NCBI RefSeq assembly: GCF_003865365.1
Contig: NZ_RQVR01000003.1
Coordinates: forward strand, 1-64,000
Reading direction: 5' to 3'
DNA: 64,000 nt
Source of the DNA: Flavobacterium macacae
GTDB lineage: Bacteria; Bacteroidota; Bacteroidia; Flavobacteriales; Flavobacteriaceae
In this document: piece by piece, positions 31,668 to 39,944 of the stretch
How positions within the stretch are numbered: the first letter of the stretch is position 1
Layout of the letters: the number at the start of each line of letters is the position of its first letter
Position numbers and translations under genes: made by a program
Notes under the pieces: model-generated
Database searches by the model: none
Told to the model about the DNA's origin: nothing
Seen by the model: the letters and a program-made list of their open reading frames with translations, nothing else

Positions 31668-32057
31668 ATGCGATTTCACAGTAGAAAATGGGTAAAACCC
31701 GAAGATTTAAATCCGAACCATACTTTATTTGGAGGAAAATTATTAGCTTGGATTGATGAAGAAGCCGCGCTTTATTCAATTATCCAATTAGAAAATGAAC
31801 GCGTCGTTACCAAACACATGTCAGAAATTAATTTTGTAAGTTCTGCCAAACAAGGTGATATAATTGAAATCGGTATTGATGTTGTGAAATTTGGCAAAAC
31901 GTCAATTACTTTAAAATGCGAGGTACGAAACATTATGACAAAAGAAACGATTATCACAGTAAATTCAATTACAATGGTAAATCTTGATAGTTTCGGCCGT
32001 CCTTCAATGCACGGAAAAACGGCAATTGAGTTCATTAAGGACAGAGTGAAAAAGTAA
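31668..32057 (+). CDS. Acyl-CoA thioesterase (hotdog)
   Basis: A 129-residue single hotdog protein of the YciA/BACH type: LNPNHTLFGGKLLAWIDEEAAL has the central helix with an Asp/Glu pair. HMSEINFVSSAKQGDIIEI, KCEVRN and INTITMVNLD-like segments follow. Such enzymes hydrolyse acyl-CoA to free acid. The substrate chain length cannot be read off. It is adjacent to, and convergent with, mscS (stops abut). Confidence 0.82.
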   Translation: MRFHSRKWVKPEDLNPNHTLFGGKLLAWIDEEAALYSIIQLENERVVTKHMSEINFVSSAKQGDIIEIGIDVVKFGKTSITLKCEVRNIMTKETIITVNSITMVNLDSFGRPSMHGKTAIEFIKDRVKK

Positions 32058-33311
32058 TTATTCTTCTGTAAAAATTCCTTTTCCTGATGGCAATTCATAG
32101 ATTTCTAAATCAAAATAGGGAACCGAAGCAATAATATGGTCAAAAATATCAGCCATAATATATTCATAATTGATCCATCTTTTATCGTTTGAAAAAGCAT
32201 AAACCTCAATCGGAATGCCTTTTTCTGTAGGTTGCAAATGACGGCACATCATTGACATATCTTTATTTATTCCTGGATGTGTCGCTAAATATTGGTTGAT
32301 GTATTTTCTGAAAATGCCTAAATTGGTCATATTTCGACCGTTGATTTTCAGGCTTTTGTCAATATTGTTGTTTAAGTTGTATTTCTCAATATCTTGCTGG
32401 CGGTGCTCCAGATAGGAAGAAATGAGTTGAATTTTTTTCAAACCTTCCAATTCATCCGTATGGAGAAACCGTACGCTGTTTACTTTAATTAAAATGGACC
32501 TCTTGATCCGTCTTCCGCCCGAATTTTGCATGCCACGCCAATTTTTAAACGAATCAGAAATCAGGCTGTAAGTAGGAATGGTAGTCGTCGTTTTGTCAAA
32601 ATTCTGAACTTTTACGGTAGCCAGGTTAATTTCAATAACATCTCCGTCAGCACCAAATTTTTCAAAAGTCACCCAGTCGCCAATTCGAACCAAATCGTTT
32701 ACAGAAACTTGAATGCTGGCCACAAAACCCAAAATAGTGTCTTTGAAGATTAAAATTACAATCGCAGAAATTGCTCCGAAAGTGGCAAAAATATTTGTAA
32801 TTGAAGTATTGAAAATAATCAGAATCATTGAAGTGATTCCAAAAACCCAAAGAATGATCATTACCACCTGAACATAGCTGTCGATGGGCTTATCGCTGAA
32901 ATCAGGCAACTTTTTAAGATGGTCTTTTATTGCATTTAAAATACTTCGGATGATCCACAGCACTAAAATGACGATGTAAATTTCAATGCCTTTGCTGAAA
33001 ATCCCTTCCCAATACACAAATTTCTTCATAATTACCGGGACGATAAAATTTACAAACAGCAACGGAATCAGATAGGCAATGTATTTTGCGGTTTTATTGG
33101 CCACAAGAAGGTCATCAAATTCCGTTTTTGTTCGCAAAGCAATTATGCCAAAAATTTCGATTAATATTTTTCTGAATATATAATGTATGATAAAAACACA
33201 AAATACAAGCAAAATGATATTGACGAACAAATTTGCATACGCCGAAACCGTTTCACTGTAACCCCAGTTTTTAAATAAAGTATAGGTCCAATTAAATATT
33301 TTCTCACTCAT
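32058..33311 (-). CDS. Mechanosensitive channel, MscS family
   Basis: A 417-residue protein with about four N-terminal membrane helices. The MscS core follows: IFKDTILGFVASIQVSVNDLVRIGDWV (pore helix and beta domain) and VQNFDKTTTTIPTYSLISDSFKNWRG. A large C-terminal domain (residues 240-417) resembles the YbdG/MscM subgroup. It opens on membrane tension in osmotic downshock. It starts immediately after the DUF3817 stop (TAAATG), so it is translationally coupled with nhaA and DUF3817. Confidence 0.88.
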   Translation of the reverse strand: MSEKIFNWTYTLFKNWGYSETVSAYANLFVNIILLVFCVFIIHYIFRKILIEIFGIIALRTKTEFDDLLVANKTAKYIAYLIPLLFVNFIVPVIMKKFVYWEGIFSKGIEIYIVILVLWIIRSILNAIKDHLKKLPDFSDKPIDSYVQVVMIILWVFGITSMILIIFNTSITNIFATFGAISAIVILIFKDTILGFVASIQVSVNDLVRIGDWVTFEKFGADGDVIEINLATVKVQNFDKTTTTIPTYSLISDSFKNWRGMQNSGGRRIKRSILIKVNSVRFLHTDELEGLKKIQLISSYLEHRQQDIEKYNLNNNIDKSLKINGRNMTNLGIFRKYINQYLATHPGINKDMSMMCRHLQPTEKGIPIEVYAFSNDKRWINYEYIMADIFDHIIASVPYFDLEIYELPSGKGIFTEE

Positions 33312-33596
33312 TTAGGTTGTGCTTAGATATTTTTTTTCAATGTAAAATGTGCCAAGTGGAATCACAGATGCGATAGCAATTATGAAGAATTTTTTCCAAT
33401 CCCAGTTTTCTTCCATTTTAAGCATTATAGCAAGAATGATGTAGCCGATGAATAAAACTCCGTGTGCCATACCGATGGGGAAAAGCAACGATTTATATAA
33501 ATCTAGGTTCATGTTTTTGACGATCAGCATATTTGCAAATAAAGCTAAATAGGAAATTCCCTCAAGAACAGCGACAATTTTAAAAAGTTTAAGCAT
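33312..33596 (-). CDS. DUF3817 membrane protein
   Basis: A 94-residue protein of three membrane helices: FKIVAVLEGISYLALFANM, HGVLFIGYIILAIML and a C-terminal FIIAIASVIPLGTFYIEKKY. It matches DUF3817, typical small integral membrane proteins of bacteria with unknown function. It is 14 bp after nhaA and directly before mscS in one minus-strand operon, a link to ion or osmotic homeostasis. Confidence 0.85.
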   Translation of the reverse strand: MLKLFKIVAVLEGISYLALFANMLIVKNMNLDLYKSLLFPIGMAHGVLFIGYIILAIMLKMEENWDWKKFFIIAIASVIPLGTFYIEKKYLSTT

Positions 33597-33610
33597 TGTA
33601 TTTATTTGTG

Positions 33611-34945
33611 TTAAGAAATTGATTTACGGTTTTTATTAAGGATGATGAATCCAAAAATCCCACCAATTAAGGATGCGATAAAGATGCCTAGCTTGGCTTG
33701 CAGCTCATACTCGGGATTGTTAAAAGCAAGGTTGGTCACAAACAAGGACATGGTAAAACCAATAGATGCCAAAAGGCCTACGCCAAATAAGCTTTTATAG
33801 GTCATTCCCTCCGGAAGCATTGAAAGTTTTAATTTGATCATAAGCGAAGAAACTCCAAAAACGCCAATCACTTTTCCTGCAATTAAACCTAAAACAACAC
33901 CTAGGGTGACATTGCTGGTTGCATTGGCAATAATGTCGTTCGAAAAGGTAACTCCGGCATTCGCTAAAGCAAAAACAGGCATCACAATAAAACTCACAAA
34001 CGAATGCATGCTGTGTTCCAATCGATGCAAGGGTGACATGGCATCTTTTGTTGTAACATCCATTTCTTGCAAAACATGAATTTGGTTTTCCGTAAGCATT
34101 GGTGCGTCAGTAGTGTCTAATTCTTTAAAATGGCCAAGATATTTTTGGATTTTTAAAGTAAAATAATTTTCATCAATTCTTGAAGTAGAAGGGATCGTAA
34201 AAGCAACTAAAACGGCTGCAATGGTAGCGTGAACTCCTGAAAGCAAAAACGGAAGCCAAACGCCTAAAATCCCTATAATGGCAAAGAAAAGAATATTTCG
34301 GACACCTAATTTGTTGCACATAAATAGGAAGGCTAAAAATCCCAAGCCGATTCCTAAAGCAAGAAAATTTATTTCTGCCGTATAAAAAAAGGCAATCACC
34401 AAAACGGCTCCCAGGTCATCAACAATAGCCAACGCGGTCAAGAAAATTTTTAAGGTCGCCGGAATTTTATCTCCCAATAGATATAAAACCCCCAAAGCAA
34501 AAGCAATGTCAGTCGCCATTGGAATTCCCCAACCATGGCCAGAATCTGTCCCGAAATTGAAAATGGTATATATCAATGCTGGAAAAATCATTCCTCCGAT
34601 TGCGGCAACAATCGGTAAAAGTGCTTTTTTAGGCTCAGATAATTCACCGCCGATAATTTCTCTTTTTAATTCTAAACCGACTACAAAAAAGAAAATCGCC
34701 ATCAAACCGTCATTTACCCAATGGTGAAGGCTCAAGTTTAAATAAGAGTTTCCGTCAAAGATAAATCCAATTTTGTGTTCCCAAAGATGATGGTAAGCAT
34801 CTTTCCATTGTGAATTTGCAAGAAAAATGGCTAAAATTGCAGCAACAAAAAGTACAATTCCTCCAGTGGTAGACTTGCTTATAAATTTACTAATTGGATT
34901 TATGATCCATTTTTCGGCGGGTGTTGGGGTAATTTCGTATTTCAT
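33611..34945 (-). CDS. nhaA: NhaA Na+/H+ antiporter
   Basis: A 444-residue transporter with about 12 helices. The TDIAFALGVLYLLG segment with ATDIAFA and the ALAIVDDLGAVLVIAFFY segment contain the paired aspartates of the ion site. IGGELSEPKKALLPIVAAIGGMI and NAGVTF follow the family pattern. A hydrophilic loop of about 50 residues (residues 270-320) is larger than in E. coli NhaA. It exports Na+ or Li+ for H+ at alkaline pH. It leads an operon with DUF3817 and mscS. A TAAATTTG box lies 20 bases upstream (minus strand, 34972-34965). Confidence 0.93.
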   Translation of the reverse strand: MKYEITPTPAEKWIINPISKFISKSTTGGIVLFVAAILAIFLANSQWKDAYHHLWEHKIGFIFDGNSYLNLSLHHWVNDGLMAIFFFVVGLELKREIIGGELSEPKKALLPIVAAIGGMIFPALIYTIFNFGTDSGHGWGIPMATDIAFALGVLYLLGDKIPATLKIFLTALAIVDDLGAVLVIAFFYTAEINFLALGIGLGFLAFLFMCNKLGVRNILFFAIIGILGVWLPFLLSGVHATIAAVLVAFTIPSTSRIDENYFTLKIQKYLGHFKELDTTDAPMLTENQIHVLQEMDVTTKDAMSPLHRLEHSMHSFVSFIVMPVFALANAGVTFSNDIIANATSNVTLGVVLGLIAGKVIGVFGVSSLMIKLKLSMLPEGMTYKSLFGVGLLASIGFTMSLFVTNLAFNNPEYELQAKLGIFIASLIGGIFGFIILNKNRKSIS

Positions 34946-35041
34946 TTGTAAGTTTTGAATTTGGCAAATTTAGGCATTCCCATTGAGGATTAAAAACCTG
35001 CAAGGCATTGATTTTATTAAATTTATTATAAAACCTTATGT

Positions 35042-35049
35042 TATCTTTG
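35042..35049 (+). promoter_or_regulatory. -7 promoter box TATCTTTG ahead of the DUF6155 gene
   Basis: Perfect TAnnTTTG, 21 bases before the ATG at 35071. Confidence 0.5.
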
Positions 35050-35070
35050 TAAAAAAAGCGATTTTAAAGA

Positions 35071-35583
35071 ATGAGCAAAAGAGATTTAAAAAAATATCTG
35101 AAAGAATTAGATAAAGGGCAACTTGAAGAACAGCTGCTTGAACTTTATGAGAAATTTTCAGACGTAAAAGTGTATTATGATTTTGTATTTAATCCAAAAG
35201 AGGAAAAGCTTTTGCAAGAATCAAAGTTGAAAATCACCAATGAATATTTTCCGTTAAAAGGGAAGCGTCCAAAATTGCGGCGTTCCACTGCCCAAAAAAT
35301 CATCAAGCATTTTCTGAGTCTGGGCGTTGATGCTTTTGTGGTCGCTGATTTGATGCTGCACAATATTGAAGTGGCCCAAAAATATGCTGCCAAACGCGAA
35401 ATGCGTTATTCTTCATTTTATAAAAGCATGCTCAATTCGTTTGAGCAAGTCGTAAAATATTCCATTGAAAACGGGTTGGTTTCTGAATACAGATCAAGAA
35501 TTTTTGAGGTAAAAGACAAAGCCTTGGCCCAAAAGTGGGAAAATAGGGAAGAGTTTGAACGTGTTTTAGATATTTTTGATTAA
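35071..35583 (+). CDS. DUF6155 family protein
   Basis: A 170-residue helical protein (MSKRDLKKYLKELDKGQLEEQLLELYEKF), with a central YPF-like VYYDFVFNPKEEKLLQESKLKI and conserved LRRSTAQKIIKHFLSLGVDAFVVADLMLHN. It matches DUF6155, function unknown. No signal peptide or membrane segment. It converges with endonuclease V; the stop codons overlap by four bases (TTAA). Confidence 0.8.
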   Translation: MSKRDLKKYLKELDKGQLEEQLLELYEKFSDVKVYYDFVFNPKEEKLLQESKLKITNEYFPLKGKRPKLRRSTAQKIIKHFLSLGVDAFVVADLMLHNIEVAQKYAAKREMRYSSFYKSMLNSFEQVVKYSIENGLVSEYRSRIFEVKDKALAQKWENREEFERVLDIFD

Positions 35584-36287
35584 AACAACGGAAGCTGGCA
35601 ATTCAATTCAAAATAGCCTTCTTTTCTTTGGCCGGTTCTGAACAAATTAACCATTTGGTGCGCGTGTCTCGTGGGTTCAGGAATGCGATGTTTTAAAATC
35701 GTCTTCAGCATTATTTCAATGCTATCGTCCACCGAAATATGATGTCCCGGAGAAATAAAAACTGGTTTTACATTATTTTTAGTTCGCAAAGCATAACCTA
35801 ATTTATCACTTCCTTTATAAATCGGGCAAGTACTGAATTTTTCATCTTCTAAAGCGCTGTATTTTCCGTGAAGCATATTCTTGGCACAGCCAATCGTCGG
35901 ATGATCTGTCAATAAACCAAAATGCGATGCAATTCCCATTCGCCTCGGATGCGTGATTCCTTGTCCGTCTAAAATCAGTAAATCAGGTTTATTCGGAATT
36001 TGATCCCAAGCTTTGAGCAACGTCGGCACTTCTCTAAAAGCTAAAAATTCTGAAGTATATTCCACCTTCGATTCGCCTTCCACTAAAGAATAAGATAATG
36101 GAACCATTTCGGGATAACTCAATATCACGATTCCTGCAAATAATTTCGAACTGCCAACATCGTGCGAAATATCGGCTCCGGCAATCGTGGTAATATTTTT
36201 ATTTAGGGTCTTTAATGAAATTGATTTTCTCATCTCATTTTGAAGAAATGTGGCGCTTTCTATCGTGAAATCATCATCGTTCAGCAT
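35580..36287 (-). CDS. nfi: Endonuclease V (deoxyinosine 3'-endonuclease)
   Basis: A 235-residue protein. The catalytic start IAGADISHDVGSSKLFAGIVIL holds the first Asp, and LILDGQGITHPRRMGIASHFGLL holds the second Asp and the Arg-rich loop; a late GHHISVDDSIEI completes the family. The enzyme cuts the DNA strand one base 3' of hypoxanthine left by adenine deamination. A deoxyinosine glycosylase in the same window (21759) would act on the same lesion. It stands alone on the minus strand. Confidence 0.92.
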   Translation of the reverse strand: MLNDDDFTIESATFLQNEMRKSISLKTLNKNITTIAGADISHDVGSSKLFAGIVILSYPEMVPLSYSLVEGESKVEYTSEFLAFREVPTLLKAWDQIPNKPDLLILDGQGITHPRRMGIASHFGLLTDHPTIGCAKNMLHGKYSALEDEKFSTCPIYKGSDKLGYALRTKNNVKPVFISPGHHISVDDSIEIMLKTILKHRIPEPTRHAHQMVNLFRTGQRKEGYFELNCQLPLF

Positions 36288-36456
36288 AAATTCAAAAATG
36301 GATTATAAAAATATTTCCTATAAATCTTACAGAATATGCAAAAGTAAAAATTATAAAATCCTTAATTGTTATATGATTAGCCAATGTTTTTATAAATTTT
36401 TTTGCTAATATTTGAAATTATGAAATCTGCAAGTATCATTTTATCTTTTTTAGACG

Positions 36457-36464
36457 TACTTTTG
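36457..36464 (+). promoter_or_regulatory. -7 promoter box TACTTTTG ahead of the SF2 helicase
   Basis: Perfect TAnnTTTG, 19 bases before the ATG at 36484. Confidence 0.5.
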
Positions 36465-36483
36465 CAAATTATCAAAAACCACA

Positions 36484-38022
36484 ATGTCCCATACAACTAC
36501 AGAGATTAAAAAAGAAGAGAAAAAAGAGCTTTATGACTACCAACAAGGGGACATTAATGCTATTTTTGACCGATTAGAGAACGCTCCAAAAAATCACCAC
36601 TTATTGTACCAGCTTCCCACAGGAGGAGGGAAGACTGTAATTTTTTCAGAAATCGTTAGAAGATATTTGGCAGAATACAATAAAAAAGTGGTGGTGTTGA
36701 CACACAGAATCGAGCTTTGCAAGCAGACTTCAAAGATGCTGAAAAGCTTTAATGTCAAAAACAAAATCATTAACAGCGTCATTAAAGAATTGCCTGACCA
36801 AGAAGAATATTCTTGCTTCGTGGCGATGGTTGAAACCTTGAAAAACAGGTTAAATGACGAGAAATTAGAGATTGATAACGTTGGTCTTGTGATCATTGAT
36901 GAGGCGCACTACAACTCCTTCAGAAAGTTACTGACATCGTTCAAGAATTCATTCATTTTAGGAGTTACGGCAACCCCTTTGAGCTCTAACATTAAGCTTC
37001 CGATGAATGAAAATTATGACGAACTTATTGTGGGCGACCCGATTAACAGATTGATTGAAAACGGATTTTTAGCAAAAGCAGTTACCTATAGTTATGACGT
37101 TGGGTTAACTTCGCTGAAAGTCGGTATTAACGGAGATTATACCGTGAAATCTTCTGATGATTTATATACTAATATGGCGATGCAAGAGAAATTATTGCAC
37201 GCTTACACTGAAAAATCGTTAGGAAAAAAGACGCTTATTTTCAATAACGGAATCAACACTTCTTTATATGTGTATGAAACTTTTAGAGAAGCCGGTTATG
37301 AAATTCGCCATTTAGATAATACGACGACAACCGAAGACAGAAAGGATATTTTGTCTTGGTTCAAGCATACGCCTGACGCAATTTTGACTTCTGTCGGGAT
37401 TTTGACAACTGGTTTTGACGAACCAACGGTGGAAACCATTATTTTAAATCGTGCTACAAAATCATTGACTTTATATTTTCAGATGATTGGGCGCGGTTCT
37501 AGAAAATTGCATGGAAAAGATAATTTTACAGTAATTGATTTAGGAAATAACGCCGCACGTTTCGGACTTTGGAGCGAACCGATTGACTGGCAGCACATTT
37601 TTAAATCACCAGAATTTTATCTAGAAAATCTGCGTGATGATGCCGAAATCGAATTGCATTTTAAATACACGATGCCACCAGATTTGCGTGCCAAGTTCAG
37701 CAAAACGGCCGATGTAACTTTTGATGTTGATGAAGAGCACAAAATGGCTATCGCCAAAAATGAACGTTCAAAAGTGGTTTTGGATAAATCCATTGACCAA
37801 CACGCCTCGATGTGCGTGGACAATACTGAAACGTTGAGCGAAGCAAAAAATTTATGCAAAGAATTAGACGATGATATCGAAAGCCGCGTAAAATATTTTA
37901 CAAATTGCTTGAGCAAAAGCAGTAAAAATTACCGCGAATGGCTGATGGAAGATTACAAATTAAAGCTTGCCTTGTTATTAGGAAAAAAATACAGGGAAAA
38001 AATCATGAACGAACCAGATTGA
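36484..38022 (+). CDS. DEAD/DEAH-box superfamily 2 helicase
   Basis: A 512-residue protein. Walker A is LPTGGGKTVIF (residues 39-49). Motif II is DEAH, and SATPL-like TATPLSSN follows. The C-terminal half has TSVGILTTGFDEP and the QMIGRGSRK arginine-finger motif. It is closest to the SSL2/UvrB-like, type III restriction-like group of helicases with a 130-residue C-terminal extension. Biological role is unknown; it may act in DNA repair or RNA metabolism. A DEAD-box gene follows after 48 bp and may be in the same operon. Confidence 0.82.
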   Translation: MSHTTTEIKKEEKKELYDYQQGDINAIFDRLENAPKNHHLLYQLPTGGGKTVIFSEIVRRYLAEYNKKVVVLTHRIELCKQTSKMLKSFNVKNKIINSVIKELPDQEEYSCFVAMVETLKNRLNDEKLEIDNVGLVIIDEAHYNSFRKLLTSFKNSFILGVTATPLSSNIKLPMNENYDELIVGDPINRLIENGFLAKAVTYSYDVGLTSLKVGINGDYTVKSSDDLYTNMAMQEKLLHAYTEKSLGKKTLIFNNGINTSLYVYETFREAGYEIRHLDNTTTTEDRKDILSWFKHTPDAILTSVGILTTGFDEPTVETIILNRATKSLTLYFQMIGRGSRKLHGKDNFTVIDLGNNAARFGLWSEPIDWQHIFKSPEFYLENLRDDAEIELHFKYTMPPDLRAKFSKTADVTFDVDEEHKMAIAKNERSKVVLDKSIDQHASMCVDNTETLSEAKNLCKELDDDIESRVKYFTNCLSKSSKNYREWLMEDYKLKLALLLGKKYREKIMNEPD

Positions 38023-38070
38023 TTTTTTTCTCAATCAATTACACGCCTTTCACTTAAATAAAACAAACTT

Positions 38071-39417
38071 ATGGCTAACGCATTTTCAGGATTTGGCTTT
38101 TCAGCCGAGATTATTAAAGGAATCAATGAATTGAATTTTTCTGTTCCTACGGAAATTCAAGAGAAAGCAATTCCGGTTTTATTAAATAAAACGGAAGATT
38201 TTGTAGGTCTTGCCAAAACAGGAACTGGAAAAACGGCTGCGTTTGGTTTGCCTTTATTGCAATTAGTTGATGCTGAAGATAAAAAAGTTCAAGCCATAAT
38301 TTTAGTCCCGACAAGAGAATTAGGTCATCAGATTTATGATAATTTAGTGGCATTCGCCAAATTTATGCCGTCGATTTCCATTGCAGCGACTTGCGGAGGA
38401 ATTCCCATAAAACCACAAATCGAAAGAATTTCACAAGGAGCACACATCGTTGTGGCTACTCCAGGAAGATTGATCGATTTGATAAAAAGACAAGCAATTA
38501 ATATCAAAGACTGTAAGTTTTTGATTCTAGATGAAGCTGACGAAATGATGTCTGCGTTAAAAGAGGGTCTGGATGAAATCGTTTCTGAATTGCCAAAAAG
38601 CAGAAGAACTTGGTTGTTTTCAGCGACTTTGCCAGGAGCGATTAAGCAGTTGGTCCAAAATTATATGTCAAAAAATATCACGCAAGTTAGCGCTGATATG
38701 GCCACTTCTGGAAATCAGGGAATCGACCACAATTATATTGTTGTGGAACCAGAAGAAAAGCTGGATGTTCTGACGCATTTTTTAAATTCTAAGGAAGGAC
38801 AGCGCGGTATTATTTTTTGCAAAACCAAAGCGGCCGTAAATAAATTAGCTAAAAACTTAGCGATAAATAAATTTTCTTCTGGTGCTTTGCACGGAAGCTT
38901 GAGCCAGCCAATCCGTGACCGAATTATGGAGCAATTTCGCGAGGGACATATTTCGATTTTGGTTGCAACTGATTTGGCGGCGCGTGGAATTGACGTAAAA
39001 GAAATTGCTTACGTAGTAAATTACCATCTTCCAGATACGTATGAAGCGTATGTTCACCGTAGCGGAAGAACTGCAAGAGCGGGAGCAAAGGGCCTTTCAT
39101 TGACGGTTTTGCAACCAGAAGAAGTGATTGAAATTGCTGATTTTGAAAAAGAATTAGGAATCAAGTTTAGTGAATTTAAAAAGCCATCGGCAGAAAGTAT
39201 TGAGGAAAATAATACTTTTTTATGGGCAAAACAGATTTTCAAAACCAAACCAAATCATGAGGTTTCAAAAGAATTTAAAGATAAAATCAAGACTGTTTTT
39301 CATCATTTGACCAAAGACGAATTGATTGAAAAACTCTTGGCGCACCAACTTTTACAAACCAAAAATCCTGTTGTTGCAAAAACGGAGGAACCAAATAAGA
39401 AGTTCAAGAAGAAATAA
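38071..39417 (+). CDS. DEAD-box RNA helicase
   Basis: A 448-residue protein. GLAKTGTGKTAAFGLP (Walker A), PTRELGHQI, ATPGRL, LDEADEMM, SATLPG, GIIFCKTK, DLAARGIDVKE and HRSGRTARAG cover the whole motif set. A short Lys-rich tail (KTEEPNKKFKKK) ends the protein. It belongs to the DeaD/RhlE-like group and probably acts on rRNA assembly or mRNA structure at low temperature. A strong terminator follows. Confidence 0.9.
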   Translation: MANAFSGFGFSAEIIKGINELNFSVPTEIQEKAIPVLLNKTEDFVGLAKTGTGKTAAFGLPLLQLVDAEDKKVQAIILVPTRELGHQIYDNLVAFAKFMPSISIAATCGGIPIKPQIERISQGAHIVVATPGRLIDLIKRQAINIKDCKFLILDEADEMMSALKEGLDEIVSELPKSRRTWLFSATLPGAIKQLVQNYMSKNITQVSADMATSGNQGIDHNYIVVEPEEKLDVLTHFLNSKEGQRGIIFCKTKAAVNKLAKNLAINKFSSGALHGSLSQPIRDRIMEQFREGHISILVATDLAARGIDVKEIAYVVNYHLPDTYEAYVHRSGRTARAGAKGLSLTVLQPEEVIEIADFEKELGIKFSEFKKPSAESIEENNTFLWAKQIFKTKPNHEVSKEFKDKIKTVFHHLTKDELIEKLLAHQLLQTKNPVVAKTEEPNKKFKKK

Positions 39418-39440
39418 ATTCAAAATAATTACAGTAATAA

Positions 39441-39482
39441 AAAAGCTTAAAAATCATCATAAGTAATGATTTTTAAGCTTTT
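39441..39482. terminator. Terminator after the DEAD-box gene
   Basis: AAAAGCTTAAAAATCAT (39441-39457) and ATGATTTTTAAGCTTTT (39466-39482) form a 17-bp stem with an 8-base loop, with T-tracts on both sides. Confidence 0.88.
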
Positions 39483-39796
39483 TTTATATTCCAATTACTT
39501 TCTCTGCTTCTACATTGGAGAAAGAATACGAACAAATTTTATTTCTGCAATGGAAGGCCTCATTTTTCAGCTAAAATTCTTGCACAAAGAGTTGTGAAAT
39601 TCCCACAGGGGTGCGAAAAGACAAGTTTTTTATTTGTCTATTTTTACTCCTTTGTAAGCCAAGAAAAAAATAAACAATTGAGGTATTTCATAATTTTGGT
39701 TGCTTTTTAAAGGCATTTCTGCCGTCCTCTATCATTTGTGAGAGAGCCTCGCATTCCAATGAGGTATGATGATTTACCAAATAAAGATTAGGAAAT

Positions 39797-39891
39797 ACTT
39801 TTGTGAATAATTTATTATGGTTCTAACTTTATAAAACCAATGATTATTTATGATTTCATTAAATTTAACGGATAATGTTATTCACAATAGT
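39797..39891 (+). promoter_or_regulatory. Long inverted repeat over the hutH promoter and leader
   Basis: TTGTGAATAA (39801-39810) and TTATTCACAA (39878-39887) are perfectly complementary; with a T-T mismatch the match extends to ACT / AGT at both ends. The left arm overlaps the -7 box TACTTTTG. It could be a regulator site with two half-sites 77 bp apart or a leader RNA stem enclosing 67 bases. Confidence 0.45.
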
Positions 39892-39944
39892 TGTTTATTT
39901 GGCCTTATTATCGGAATTTTGAAGAATCAATATTTACAAATAAA

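Larger units (their letters stand above)
39418..39944. other. Intergenic region between the DEAD-box gene and hutH
   Basis: A 526-bp gap. It contains the DEAD-box terminator, then 300 bp with no recognisable gene, and the hutH promoter and leader (-7 box TACTTTTG at 39796-39803). The leader carries a long inverted repeat described separately. Confidence 0.5.
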
